Source: Saccopteryx bilineata | Taxonomy: Eukaryota; Chordata; Mammalia; Chiroptera; Emballonuridae | Direction: 5' to 3' | Length of the DNA stretch: 64,000 nt | NCBI RefSeq assembly: GCF_036850765.1 | Contig: NC_089495.1 | Span: 193,457,847-193,521,846 of the forward strand | Shown here: piece by piece, positions 43,945 through 53,589 of the stretch | Position numbering within the stretch: position 1 is the stretch's first letter | Layout of the letters: the number at the start of each line of letters is the position of its first letter | The notes under the pieces: generated by a model | The model's input: only the letters and a program-made list of their open reading frames with translations | The model's database searches: none | Told to the model about the DNA's origin: nothing | Translations under genes and position numbers: made by a program

Positions 43945-46065
43945 TTTAATCATTCCTTTGAAGGACTTCTCAAAAACAAAGTAGTCTTTGAGTTAAAAAG
44001 AACTATTCTAAAATCATACTGCTAATGCACAAAGAACTACATTTAAAAAACTTATCTGTAGTATGTCCCTGACATAGTAAGGAAGTTTATTTCAAAAGAC
44101 AATCAAGAAAGCATTAGTAAGTAACCATTTAAAGAACTACTTTTTATTTCTATGTCTCCTAGAAAAAGGCTCCCGAGTCCAACAGTACACTTATTCCTAT
44201 TGTGTGAATTCTAGCTTATTTGCTCAGATGATGGGAGGTGACTTATAGAAATAATTCTCATTCTGAGGGGAAATGTACAATATACTCACTTTCAAAATAC
44301 AGTGAAATTGTTTAATATAATCTTTAGTACCCTAAACTCTAACTAATATCACTGAATTTTCTAATGAGTTGTTAGTGTTGGTAAATTCAAAACTACCATA
44401 CTAAAACATAAAAATAGAAACCCTGTTGATTACATTCAAGTTGTTCTGCATTTTCAAATCCTCTGTAGCTAAGAAATATTTTTATTGTAGAAACATTTCC
44501 TATAACTGCTCTAGAAACATCACAGCTTCCACTTAGTCCACGATCCTCACATTCAAAATGTACTTCTATCTGCCAGAAGCTGGCATATGTTTTCTTTTTT
44601 TTTTAATGCTGATTAAACAATTAAGTCATTTCTATCAATACATAAAATACTCCTATAATTTAGGATCACAGGCAATCTAGATTGCTGCTCATTTAAATGC
44701 AGAACCTGAAGCAACCTCCAGTGACAGGAGCTATAGTGTTCAATATCATTTTACATGTTAGAGAGGCTTCGTCTTACATACAAACAATGAACCCAGCAGG
44801 GTTCTTCATCCTCAAGCCCCACAGATTATTATTTCTTTAAAGGTGTTAGTAGATAAAGCAACATAAGCACTAAGTTCTAATAGCTGTCAACATTTTTTTA
44901 ACACAGTAAAAAAAAAAAAAAAAGTATTCCCACCCGTTTTCCCTTTCTTCTATTCATTTTACTTCCCTGCTTTTGGTATTCAACAGAGGTGTGCTTCAAA
45001 TGAAAACCTTAAAATAATTACCCCAAAGACCAAGCATGCTCTAGAAACCAGTAATAGCCATTGCCCCCTAGGAGAGAGAAGGTGGAGAGGTTTAGAGTAA
45101 AAGACTCATTTTTCAATGTTTTTGTACCTTTCCAGATGGGTATCATATCTGATACAATCTATTCTAAAACAAGCAATAATTAGAACAAGGAGTTCACAAA
45201 CTTACCGATTTCCATTTAACACTGCTTTATGCGGCATTCATTGAAGACTTATGCCCCCCCCCCCCCCCCTTATCTAGAGTCTAAACAACCTGCTGCAACA
45301 AGCACTGAAGCTTTCTCGCAGCCAGGAACCAGTTACGAGGACAGGCATTTAAATCAAGGAGATGCAGCAATCTCGCTCAACACTACTACCACTCTCTCTC
45401 ACTCATCTCATTCAACTCCCATTTAAAACCACTGCAGCAAGCCAGCTGGTACTCGCCTTCCTGTTTCTTCACGGAGCAGGCTTAATAACAAAAACAGCTT
45501 TGGCTTTGAAGCGCTGCTCAAAAACTGCAAAAAGGAAGTCTTCTCTTTCGGTGGGGGGGGGGGGGGAGAGAGGGTAGTCTGGACTTCGATAGAATCGCAG
45601 ACCTTTCGTGTCATTCCACTTGGGAATCCCGAACTCGCCGCTAAGTGAGATCTGGGGACGATGATCTCTCCCTGTGACAACTGCTCTTTCGGTTAACTTT
45701 CCACCCTGCGTGCCCTCAAGCTGCCTGGGAAGCAACTGAGCCTTCCAACGACTCCGATTGTATTTTTGTTTTTTGCTTTATAAAGATCTATGCAAGGCCA
45801 ACAGTTTATTTAAAACACAAACTGCATGTATGTCCGTAAGAGGATGAGAAACGAAGAAGAGGGAGGAAATAGTACATAGAAACAGCGAAATCTGAAATGT
45901 ATCCACTAACTTCCCCACTTGCCATTTCCCAGCCATCACACCAGAGGTAGCAAAACGCCTTTCTACTGAGAAAACTGCTGAGGACCTACCCATGCCCAAA
46001 ATGGAAATTCCGCAGATAATTCTCGTTAAAATATTAAAAATGCCTGAGTGCAGCAGTAAACAGGG
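43945..46065. other. NCOA3: Promoter-proximal repeat-poor intron
   Basis: No transposable element was recognised in this 2.1 kb just inside intron 1. It contains a C16 run at 45254-45269 and a G14 run at 45553-45566, and becomes CpG-richer from 45.6 kb toward the island. Lack of insertions next to an active promoter is a usual sign of constraint, but conservation cannot be measured here. Confidence 0.5.
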
Positions 46066-46585
46066 CAACAAAATCCGACCCCATCCCGAGTACGTACGAC
46101 TGGGAGGCTGAGTGGGGGTCGGCCGGGGTCTGCGCGGCTGCCCCCGCCCCCTAATTCTTCCCAGTAACTCGAAGGAGCCACGGCCGCGGGAAGAGGGGGA
46201 TGCGGGCAGCTTCCAAAAGCCGCCCTCAAGGGCTGGGGAGGCAGAAGGGAGATAAAACTTTAAGGACAGGAGGGGAAGGTGGGCCCCCGGGCCCCCCCCA
46301 ACTCCTCGGGGTGACCCCTCCCCGCGGGGACCCCTCGGACTCCCAAGCCGGCTGCCGCCCAGCTTTGACTGCCCTCCTCCGGCCGCGGGCTGCCCCCGGC
46401 TGCGGGTAAGCGGCGTGGCCCCAACACCCCGAAACTAGCTCAGCGCGCCCCCCGCTCGGCGCGCCCCTCGCTGTCTCCGCGGAGCCCAAGCCGCCGGCTC
46501 GCAGGCAGCCCCGGGCACTCGCCCTCTTCCCTCCTCCTCGCACTCCACCCCCTCTCCCGCTGCTGCTCCTCCTTTATCTCCACTC

Positions 46586-46600
46586 ACCGCCCGCCGCCAT
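46586..46600 (-). other. Upstream ORF start in exon 1
   Basis: ATGGCGGCGGGCG begins at 46600 on the minus strand, with A at -3 and G at +4, a strong initiation context. The frame stays open to the donor at 46588 and would continue into exon 2. In the human transcript, as I recall it, the matching frame ends after 17 codons, before the coactivator start. Confidence 0.65.
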
Positions 46601-46700
46601 TTTCCTCGCAGCTCAGCTTTAAATCGGAAACTCGCTGCTCAGCCCGCAGCCGCCGCAGCCGCCACCACCACCGACTCAGCCGCCGCGGCTGCTGCCGTCG
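46588..46700 (-). other. NCOA3: NCOA3 exon 1 (non-coding, 5' UTR)
   Basis: On the minus strand the segment runs from a GCGGCTGAGTCGGTGG region through GAGTTTCCGATTTAAAGC and GAGCTGCGAGGAAAATGGCG to a donor at 46588|46587 followed by GTGAGT. From memory, this agrees closely with the start of the human NCOA3 mRNA, including spacing. The transcription start is not fixed by sequence, so the 5' edge is approximate. NCOA3 encodes a nuclear coactivator with bHLH-PAS, receptor-interaction (LXXLL) and acetyltransferase-recruiting regions; its start codon lies in a later exon, outside this window. The ATG at 46600-46598 is an upstream start, not the coactivator's. Confidence 0.8.
46593..46604. promoter_or_regulatory. 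YY1-like motif
   Basis: AAAATGGCGGCG on the minus strand fits the YY1 consensus AANATGGCGGC. YY1 sites just downstream of CpG-island start sites are common in mammalian genes. It overlaps the upstream start codon. Confidence 0.65.
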
Positions 46701-46749
46701 CTGTGGAGGGGTTGAGGAGCCAGCGGCTGAAGCCGCGCCGCGGGGACCG

Positions 46750-46763
46750 CCGGGATATGTAGT
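46750..46763 (-). promoter_or_regulatory. ZNF143/THAP11-like motif
   Basis: On the minus strand, ACTACATATCCCGG resembles the SBS motif ACTACAATTCCCAG. It lies about 50 bp upstream of the inferred exon 1 edge. Confidence 0.5.
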
Positions 46764-46781
46764 CCGGGGGCCACGCCCAGC

Positions 46782-46795
46782 ACTACCCGTCCCAG
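46782..46795 (+). promoter_or_regulatory. ZNF143/THAP11-like motif
   Basis: ACTACCCGTCCCAG matches the SBS motif ACTACAATTCCCAG at 11 of 14 positions. It points away from the minus-strand copy 18 bp to the left. Confidence 0.55.
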
Positions 46796-46910
46796 GGGGC
46801 CTTGCGCGGCCTGGGCACTGGGTGCCCCTGCCCCTGCCCCTGCTTCTGCCCCGCCGGGCTTCCGCGGCGCGAGGGCGTGGCGGCGAAGACCCTCTGCCAG
46901 TTTTCTCACT

Positions 46911-46999
46911 TACCACCTGGGCGCTGCAGCGGGGTCAGAAGAACTGGAATGCAACCCTACTCCTGTTCTTAATTTTTTTCATACTTGCCTTCTTCCAGT
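46911..46999. other. Upstream flank of the promoter
   Basis: Sequence drops abruptly from CpG-rich to AT-rich; no element recognised. Confidence 0.3.
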
Positions 47000-47135
47000 A
47001 ATATCTAATTCTTATTGAGTGTTTATTGTGTGCAAGCACTGATCCTTAAAACAATCATCCCTGAGCATCCGTTAGGGACTATTATTATCCTCATTGTTCC
47101 GAGGAGCAAACTGAGGCACAAGGTCAGGAGCCGCG
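47000..47135 (-). repeat. MIR/MIR3 fragment
   Basis: TTGAGTGTTTATTGTGTGCAAG, ACTATTATTATCCTCATTG and GGAGCAAACTGAGGCACAAGG match the reverse MIR order. Confidence 0.65.
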
Positions 47136-47740
47136 GGACTGTTCATTAGATGCTAAAGTCACTGGGTGAACGCATGCCGGGCTGTAGGATATTCACTGTC
47201 TATTCAGTACCAAAGTATCATGAAGCAGAGTACTTATCAATTAGAACAGGGGAATACCTACTTTACTGTAGAGAGAGCTGCTGACAACACTTGAATCAAG
47301 TGATCGGTCATCAATCCCCACCACTTAGCACCACCAATCATGTGTCTCCCCATAAGATGCAATGGTGAGGGCATCACCCCCACAGTATTCTTGTCACACA
47401 CACAGAAAAAAATCTAAACTGAATAAAACTATGAAAAAACAATCAGTCAAATCCAGAATGTGGCACATACTACAAAACACCTAGCTTGGACTCTTAAAAA
47501 TATCAAAATATGAAAGAGTTAGAAACCAAATGCACTATGTGAACTTGATTGGATCCAAGTTTGGGGTGGTTGTTTTTTTTTTAATGCAAAAATAACTTTG
47601 GGGGGATTTTAAAAATGGACTCTATATTAGAAAATAATACTGAATCCGTATTAAACGTCTTGAGTGTGAAGACAATGAAATAACTAACCACTTACTAGCT
47701 CCACCACTACCATTTCCCACCTGGGCTTTGCAGTAGTACC
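47136..47740. other. Unassigned flank
   Basis: AT-rich, no recognised element or exon. Confidence 0.35.
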
Positions 47741-48400
47741 TTGCTCCCTGCTTCCATTTCCTCCCTTGCATCCTGGAGTCTGTTCTCAACATAGCAACTA
47801 GAGGGATCCTGGTAAAAACCAAGTCTCTTAATGTCTCTCCTCCAAAATCTTTGCAGTTACCAGCAAAGCCCCACACAAACTGTTTCTCCCCCTCCTCTCC
47901 CTTTTCTAGGCTCTTCACCCACTTCTTGTCCATTCACTATTGTATTTTAGGTACACTAGACTCCTTAGGGTCCCTCCAGCATGCCTAGCACACTCTGGCC
48001 TCAGAGACCTTGCACTTGCTATTTCTCTGCCTTGTTCACTTTTTTTCCAGAAGAATCAAGTCTCTCACCCTCTCATCTACCCATGGTCATTGTCCAAATG
48101 TCACTTCTTCAGTGAGGCCTTCCCTAATGTCTCCATTTTAAGTTCCCACTCATTCCAATCTCAGCTTTTCCTACCCCTCTTCCCTGTTTCATTTATCTTC
48201 ATAGCACTTTTTATCATTGGAAACATTATATATCTTTGTTTACTTATGGTATATATTACTTTTTTTCTCACTAGAATGAAAGCTCCATGAGGTTGGCTTT
48301 TGTTTCTTTTGTTCTGGGATATGGTCTTAGCACTCACTACAGAGGTTGGCAATACTATGAGCTCACTCAATATTGGTTGCATGGGCATTCATCACACAAC
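47741..48400 (+). repeat. L2 LINE 3' region
   Basis: In order: AACTAGAGGGATCCTGGTAAA, AGAGACCTTGCACTTGCTAT, AGTGAGGCCTTCCCTAATG, and ATGAAAGCTCCATGAGGTTGG. Confidence 0.8.
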
Positions 48401-48514
48401 AGATAATAATATTACGTTAGATGTTAAGAATCCAGAGCTGAAATACTGAGGTCCTGTATGACCTTTCCCCCGAAAAACTGTACCTGTTCCTTTGCTGCTC
48501 ACCTTGCTTCTTCC

Positions 48515-49075
48515 ATTAGTGTTAGTATAAGCCACTAGCCACACAGTAGCTAGAGGGATCTTTGAAAAATCATAAATTATGTCACTTCCAACCTGAACAT
48601 GTTCCAATGGCATCCCATTGCATTTGGGATAAAACCCAGACCCGAACTGATTTGTTCTCTGCTGTCTAATCTGATCTCAAGTAATACGTATCTTTTCTCA
48701 TTTCTTACCCCATGCCAGATGCCAACATTCCTGATGTTTCCTCAACATACCATTCATGCTCCTGCCTCAGGGTCTTTCACTTTGCTGTTCCCTTTGCTGT
48801 CTAAATTTTTCTTCCTGGCTTGCTCCCTATTGTTGTCATTCAGATTTCTTCTGAAATGTCTCCTCCTCAGGTAGATCTTCTAAACACTACACACACACAC
48901 ACACAGAGTCACATTACCCTGCTTTATTTTCTTCAAAATAATTATCAGTATTTGAATTTTTTTTAATCATTTCCCTCACTAGACTTGTTTAGTTCACCAA
49001 AGTGTCTCCAGCACCTAGATTAGTGTCTGGCCTATAGTAGACACTTAATAAATATATGTGGAAGAAAAGAAAGAA
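48515..49075 (+). repeat. L2 LINE 3' region, second copy
   Basis: Starts again from GCTAGAGGGATCTTTGAAAA, then TTGCATTTGGGATAAAACCC and CACTAGACTTGTTTAGTTCACC, ending CACTTAATAAATATATGTGG. It lies in tandem with the preceding L2 copy. A (CA)n at 48888-48904 interrupts. Confidence 0.8.
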
Positions 49076-49385
49076 GGAAGAAAAAATGAGGGGAGGAAGG
49101 AAGAAGAAAAAAAGAAAATCAATTTATTAATTCTATCATATTAATTTGTATATATGTTGACAAAAAGTATAACTGATATTAATAATTAAATAATATATAT
49201 ATATTTACAAGTTGTGGGAGACCCATGGACAGACCTCTAACTCCAGGAGTATCAGAGAAGGCTTCCAGGAAGAAGCAAACTTCTGTGCTGACTTGAGCAG
49301 TGTTTTGATGAAACCTGCACATGGTCCCAGGCTGAATGACAACTGGGAAACACTCCTCTGGATGTAAAATCTAAGCCTGATGACT
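49076..49385. other. Unassigned flank
   Basis: Purine-rich AGAAAGAAGGAAG tract at 49068-49117, then AT-rich sequence with a TATATATA patch at 49193-49202. Confidence 0.35.
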
Positions 49386-49912
49386 GCCGCTGTCTATTAA
49401 TAGCCTGGGAAGCTGCCTGCCATCATTCCTTCCTCCCTGTTTGCATGAGCCAGTCCTCCATCAAGAGGGAAACTTTCTTGCCTCTTCCTTGAGTTGCTGT
49501 TGCTCTGTAACTACTTCACCAATGGAAAGGGTGGGAATTATGTGGTGGGACTTTCAAGCCAATGCCTTAAGATAACGGCCATGATATAAGAAGCCCATGA
49601 CACATAGAGAAAAATTAAGGCATTCTAGTCAACATCCCCAGGGAAAATCCCAGGAAAGGGCCAGTAGTAACTACCAGCCTTCTTGAACATTCCAGTGAGT
49701 CAACCTTCTTGCATATTCCATTCCAGTTCCTAGAGGCCTTAGGTAACTACAGCCCCCACCACCAACATCGGCAACAAATGAACCACCCAATACCCACTGG
49801 GCTTAGTCAACCTACAATATCATGAGACATAAAAAAAATGGTTGGTCTTTAAGCCACTAAGTTTTTCAGTGGTTTGTTATCGGCAATTGATAACTGAAAC
49901 ACTCTACAAAAT
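49386..49912 (+). mobile_element. MLT1-type MaLR LTR
   Basis: The end CTTTAAGCCACTAAGTTTTTC, GGTTTGTTATCGGCAATTGA, TAACTGAAACACTCTAC is typical of MLT1 3' ends; CAGCCCCCACCACCAACATC precedes. It is strongly diverged and has no internal region. Confidence 0.75.
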
Positions 49913-50598
49913 CATGGACTTTTGTTAAACTGTGGCTGAGAACTTTCAGTTGATAGGGAGAGTAGTCAAATTTTGAAATTACCCCAATAAAACGAGCTTG
50001 GCCCAGAAAACACTATGTGAGGATGAGATTAGAGGGTCTCCTAACCAAAGCCCTCCAAAAATGATTCTATCTACATCATCTCTGACTGAGAAAGTCTCTG
50101 CTTCATGCTCCCCTGATGGGTGCTTACTTCCTCAAAGGCAACTGTGCCAGTTAGGGTTCTTGGGTTGCAAGCAACAACAAAAGATTCTGGAATATAGTAG
50201 GATGATATGTAAGAACTCACAGAGTCAAAAGGAAAACTGAAGGACCAGGCCTGGAAACGTCAGGAACCAGATGAAAAAAAGATCCTAAACATTTTATCTG
50301 GGACCAGCAGTAAATCTAGAAAAGATAAATCACATTATTTTATTTTCTCATCACCTTATACCAAGATTCAAATTAAAAAAAGGAATTTGTCCAAATGGTC
50401 TAGTTTGGGTCACACGTTATATATGCAAGTAACAGGCTACCACACTGACGATAATGCTAACCAGCCTGCCTACAATTTACTCTCAGATAATGCAGATGAA
50501 AACAAAAATACGCACAGATGCATGTAAGCAAATGTGGCAATCATTTTTCAATTAGTAAATCTAGGTTCAGGATACACAGGTGTTTCTTGCATTAGTCT
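49913..50598. other. Unassigned flank with a possible old repeat
   Basis: GTGCCAGTTAGGGTTCTTGGG to GGACCAGGCCTGGAAACGTC (50148-50260) looks like an old DNA-transposon or LTR fragment, family not recognised. Confidence 0.35.
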
Positions 50599-50767
50599 TG
50601 CAAATTTTCTGTTGTGGGTCTTTTATTACCTCCATTTGACAGATGAGTAAATGGAGGCATTGAACAAGTAACTTGCCCAAGGGTATGAGCTACCAAGCTA
50701 GTAGCATCAGGATATAAACCCAGGCTCACAAGCTCATATTCTTAACTATTATGCTTTACTGCCTCTG
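50599..50767 (-). repeat. MIR
   Basis: ATTACCTCCATTTGACAGATG, AAGTAACTTGCCCAAGGG and GATATAAACCCAGGCTC follow the reverse MIR order well. Confidence 0.8.
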
Positions 50768-50967
50768 CACAGACACATAAACAATGAGGATATTTAATTG
50801 TTGTACATAACATGTCTAGAAGTAGGCAGTTCCAGAGTCTATTCATCAAGGACCTTCTGCCCCACCATCTTCAGTATATTGGCTTTCTGTCCTTAGTTTA
50901 GCCTCATGGATTCAAGATGGCTGCCACAGCTGAATGATCACATCCACTTAAAATCAAGTCCAAATGC

Positions 50968-51146
50968 AGCCCTAGCCAGGTAGCTCGATTGGTTAGAGTG
51001 TCATTACCATGGTTGTGGGTTCAGTCTCTGGTCAGGGCACGTTCAGTAATTAACAAATGAATGCATGGATAAGTGGAACAACAAGTCAATGTTTCTCTCT
51101 CTCCCTTTCTCCCTTCCTCTCTTTCTAAAAGCAATTTTTAAAAGAA
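50968..51146 (+). mobile_element. tRNA-derived SINE, family D
   Basis: Head GCCCTAGCCAGGTAGCTCGA with TTGGTTAGAGTG, body GTGGAACAACAAGTCAATG. TSD AAGTCCAAATGCA. Confidence 0.92.
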
Positions 51147-51486
51147 AAGTCCAAATGCAGGAAGCAAAAGAATGAATAGGTTCAAGAAAGACATTGTATC
51201 TCTGTTTTTTTAGATATAAAATTGTTTCCCAAAATTTCCCTTTCTCCTCACTATCCTCCACCCCCCAAAGCAAATGTCTCCGTACTTCTGATTATAGTGG
51301 AGATATGGGCTATATATAGTTACCCCTAGCTGCAAGAGAATCTAGGAGTCCAAGCATTTACTATCTCAACCATTAGTGGATGAGTGAATGCTTCTCAGTT
51401 GTCTGGTCCAGCCCAAAGGCTTTGCTTCTGTCCCTGTCCCTCTCACGGTCCCCTTCATTCTTCCCTCTTTTATTGTGTGACAATAT
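51147..51486. other. Unassigned flank
   Basis: No recognised element. Confidence 0.3.
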
Positions 51487-51740
51487 GTCCTAGTAGTTAA
51501 AACTGTGGGCTTTGGCACTCGGCCTGACTTGCTCAGCTGGTTCTGCTACTTATAAATCTGTGTGATAATGGCTGGTTACTTAAACTTTCTGTGCCTCCAT
51601 TTCCTAAAATGGAAACCACAGTAATAATAATACTATTTCATAGGGCTATAATGAGGATTAACTAAAACAATACTAAAAGCCCTGAGAATGGTGTCAAGCA
51701 CGAAGTACACCCACAATAAATGTTAACAATGATTATGTAT
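51487..51740 (+). repeat. MIR, nearly complete
   Basis: GTTAAAACTGTGGGCTTTGGC, GGTTCTGCTACTTATAAATC, TCTGTGCCTCCATTTCCTAAA, ATAGGGCTATAATGAGGATT, and ACCCACAATAAATGTTAAC appear in order. Confidence 0.88.
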
Positions 51741-52455
51741 GGCAGTTTCAAACTGGGGGTTTGCAGGGATTAATATCCAAAGGTTAGTTACAATTTCCTG
51801 CTTTTTCCTCCATTTTGCCTCATTATAGTTATTACAGTCTGCAATTTCCCTGCAAGTGAAAATAGATTGCTCAGGTGGATACTAAACTCTGCACATGGCT
51901 GAAACTCGGTTTCGAAACACCTAATCTGAAAATGAGCTGGCACCGGTCCAGGCTCCACCCCCAGGCTGTACTCTGAACCATTCCATTCCCTGGCTAGGAC
52001 ACACAGCTGACGGGGTGTCAGACACACAGACAGACTGAAGAAATTTAGAGCACTGAATGCTTTATTTGTTGCTTCAATTAATAGGGGGAAATAACTGCAA
52101 AGAATCACATTTAAGGCAAAGTTGGGGTAGTGAGAAGCAGCCTGAGCCTTTCAACCCAGAGTAACCATGTTCATGCCTCTTACTTGAAACTTAGATCAAG
52201 TTTTGGCGACCTGTGGTTTCTGTGCCACAGGTGGTACACAAGCCAGCTGAAATTGGCCCCTGGGCTGGCTGCAACAGACTCGCCTGTCCCTGCAACCTGC
52301 AAATGACTCTCCACAGCTAGACAAATCTTAAGCTCAACTCACTTTTTTTTTTCTGAGGTTTACTTATTAAATGTATTTGCCTTAAGAAAAAAATAATTTG
52401 CTACCAAATGCTTAAAATTAATTTACTACCATTGTACTACCCATGGTAGGAAGGC
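51741..52455. other. Unassigned flank
   Basis: Mixed composition, no recognised repeat. The minus-strand open frame 51788-52108 has no recognised domain. Confidence 0.35.
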
Positions 52456-52661
52456 TAAGCAGATTTTTTAAAGTGTTGGCAAAGATGAGGAGAAAGTGGA
52501 GCTTTCGTGTACGTTGCTGGTAGACTGTGAATTCGTGTGGCCATTTTGGAAAACAGTCTGGTAGCTCTTCAAAAATGTTAAACCATATGACCCCGGAAGT
52601 TTCATTCCTAGGTATATACCCAAGAGAATTTAAAATATCTGTCAAAACAAAAACCTGCACC

Positions 52662-53206
52662 CCAGCTGGGTAGCTCAGTTGGTTGAGAGTGTCATCCTGA
52701 CATGCCACAGCTGCGGGTTCCATCCCCGGTCAGGGCACCTACAAGAATCAACCAAAGAGGCCCTGGCCGGTTGGCTCAGCGGTAGAGCGTCGGCCTAGCG
52801 TGCGGAGGACCCGGGTTCGATTCCCGGCCAGGGCACACAGGAGAAGCGCCCATTTGCTTCTCCACCCCTCCGCCACGCTTTCCTCTCTGTCTCTCTCTTC
52901 CCCTCCCGCAGCCAAGGCTCCATTGGAGCAAAGATGGCCCGGGCGCTGGGGATGGCTCTGTGGCCTCTGCCCCAGGCGCTAGAGTGGCTCTGGTCGCAAC
53001 ATGGCGACGCCCAGGATGGGCAGAGCATCGCCCCCTGGTGGGCAGAGCGTCGCCCCTGGTGGGCGTGCCGGGTGGATCCCGGTCGGGCGCATGCGGGAGT
53101 CTGTCTGACTGTCTCTCCCTGTTTCCAGCTTCAGAAAAATGAAAAAGAAAAAAAAAAAAAAAAAAGAATCAACCAAAGAATGCATAAATAAGTGGAACAA
53201 CAAATC

Positions 53207-53240
<34 letters not shown>

Positions 53241-53281
53241 CCCCTCCATTCCTCTCTCTCTAAAATCAATCAAAAAATTTT
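52662..53281 (+). mobile_element. tRNA-derived SINE, family D, split by a family A SINE
   Basis: Head CCCAGCTGGGTAGCTCAGTT up to AATCAACCAAAGA (52758), resuming after the A copy with the same words and then GTGGAACAACAAATCAATA, a (CT)n tract and AAAATCAATCAAAA. TSD AAAAACCTGCA within L1. Confidence 0.93.
52759..53163 (+). mobile_element. tRNA-derived SINE, family A (young subfamily)
   Basis: Intact A box (TTGGCTCAGCGGTAGAGCG) and B box (GGTTCGATTCC), a duplicated GGGCAGAGC.TCGCCCC module, and A17 tail. A perfect 16-bp TSD AAGAATCAACCAAAGA lies at 52743-52758 and 53164-53179. Confidence 0.96.
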
Positions 53282-53589
53282 AAAAACCTGCACAGAAATG
53301 TTCATAGCAACATTATTCATATACAACCCAAATGACAATCAACTGTGAAGGATTAAAGAAATGTGGTCTAGGTACACAATGGAATATTATTACACAGTAA
53401 AAAGGAGCAAAGTACTGATATATGCTATAACATGGGTGAACCCTGAAAACATAAAGCTAGGCGAAAGAAGTCAGTCATGTATTATATAATTCTATTTATA
53501 TGAAGTGTCCAGTAGATTAGTGGTTGCCTAGAGCTGGGAGGATGGGGGGCTGAGAATTTTGGCTATGGGGGTTGTTGGTCAAATAAGTT

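Larger units (their letters stand above)
1..46587 (-). other. NCOA3: Intron 1 of NCOA3 (5' part, inferred)
   Basis: This interval lies directly downstream, on the minus strand, of the exon 1 donor at 46587. It has no recognisable coding exon; its content is transposable elements and repeat-poor intronic sequence. A very long first intron is a known property of mammalian NCOA3, so the absence of exon 2 within 46 kb is compatible with the assignment. I looked for the human-like exon 2 (5' UTR text near GATCAAAATACTTGCTGG, reverse-complemented) and did not see it. The intron label depends wholly on the exon 1 identification. Confidence 0.65.
46070..46910. promoter_or_regulatory. NCOA3: CpG island of the NCOA3 promoter
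   Basis: GC-rich sequence with dense CpG, in sharp contrast to the AT-rich surroundings. It extends from about 500 bp inside intron 1 across exon 1 and about 200 bp upstream. No TATA box is evident, as is usual for CpG-island promoters of broadly expressed genes. GC-box-like CCCCGCCCCC occurs near 46142-46152. It is the only CpG island in the window. Confidence 0.88.

Noticed and set aside
43945..45240. NCOA3 exon 2 or an alternative first exon near the promoter
   Set aside because: No match to the remembered exon 2 text and no splice-flanked open segment was found. Exon 2 probably lies beyond position 1.
46584..46916. 110-codon minus-strand open frame across the CpG island
   Set aside because: Long frames arise easily in GC-rich DNA with few stops. 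It starts upstream of the inferred exon and runs through the donor site. No recognisable domain.
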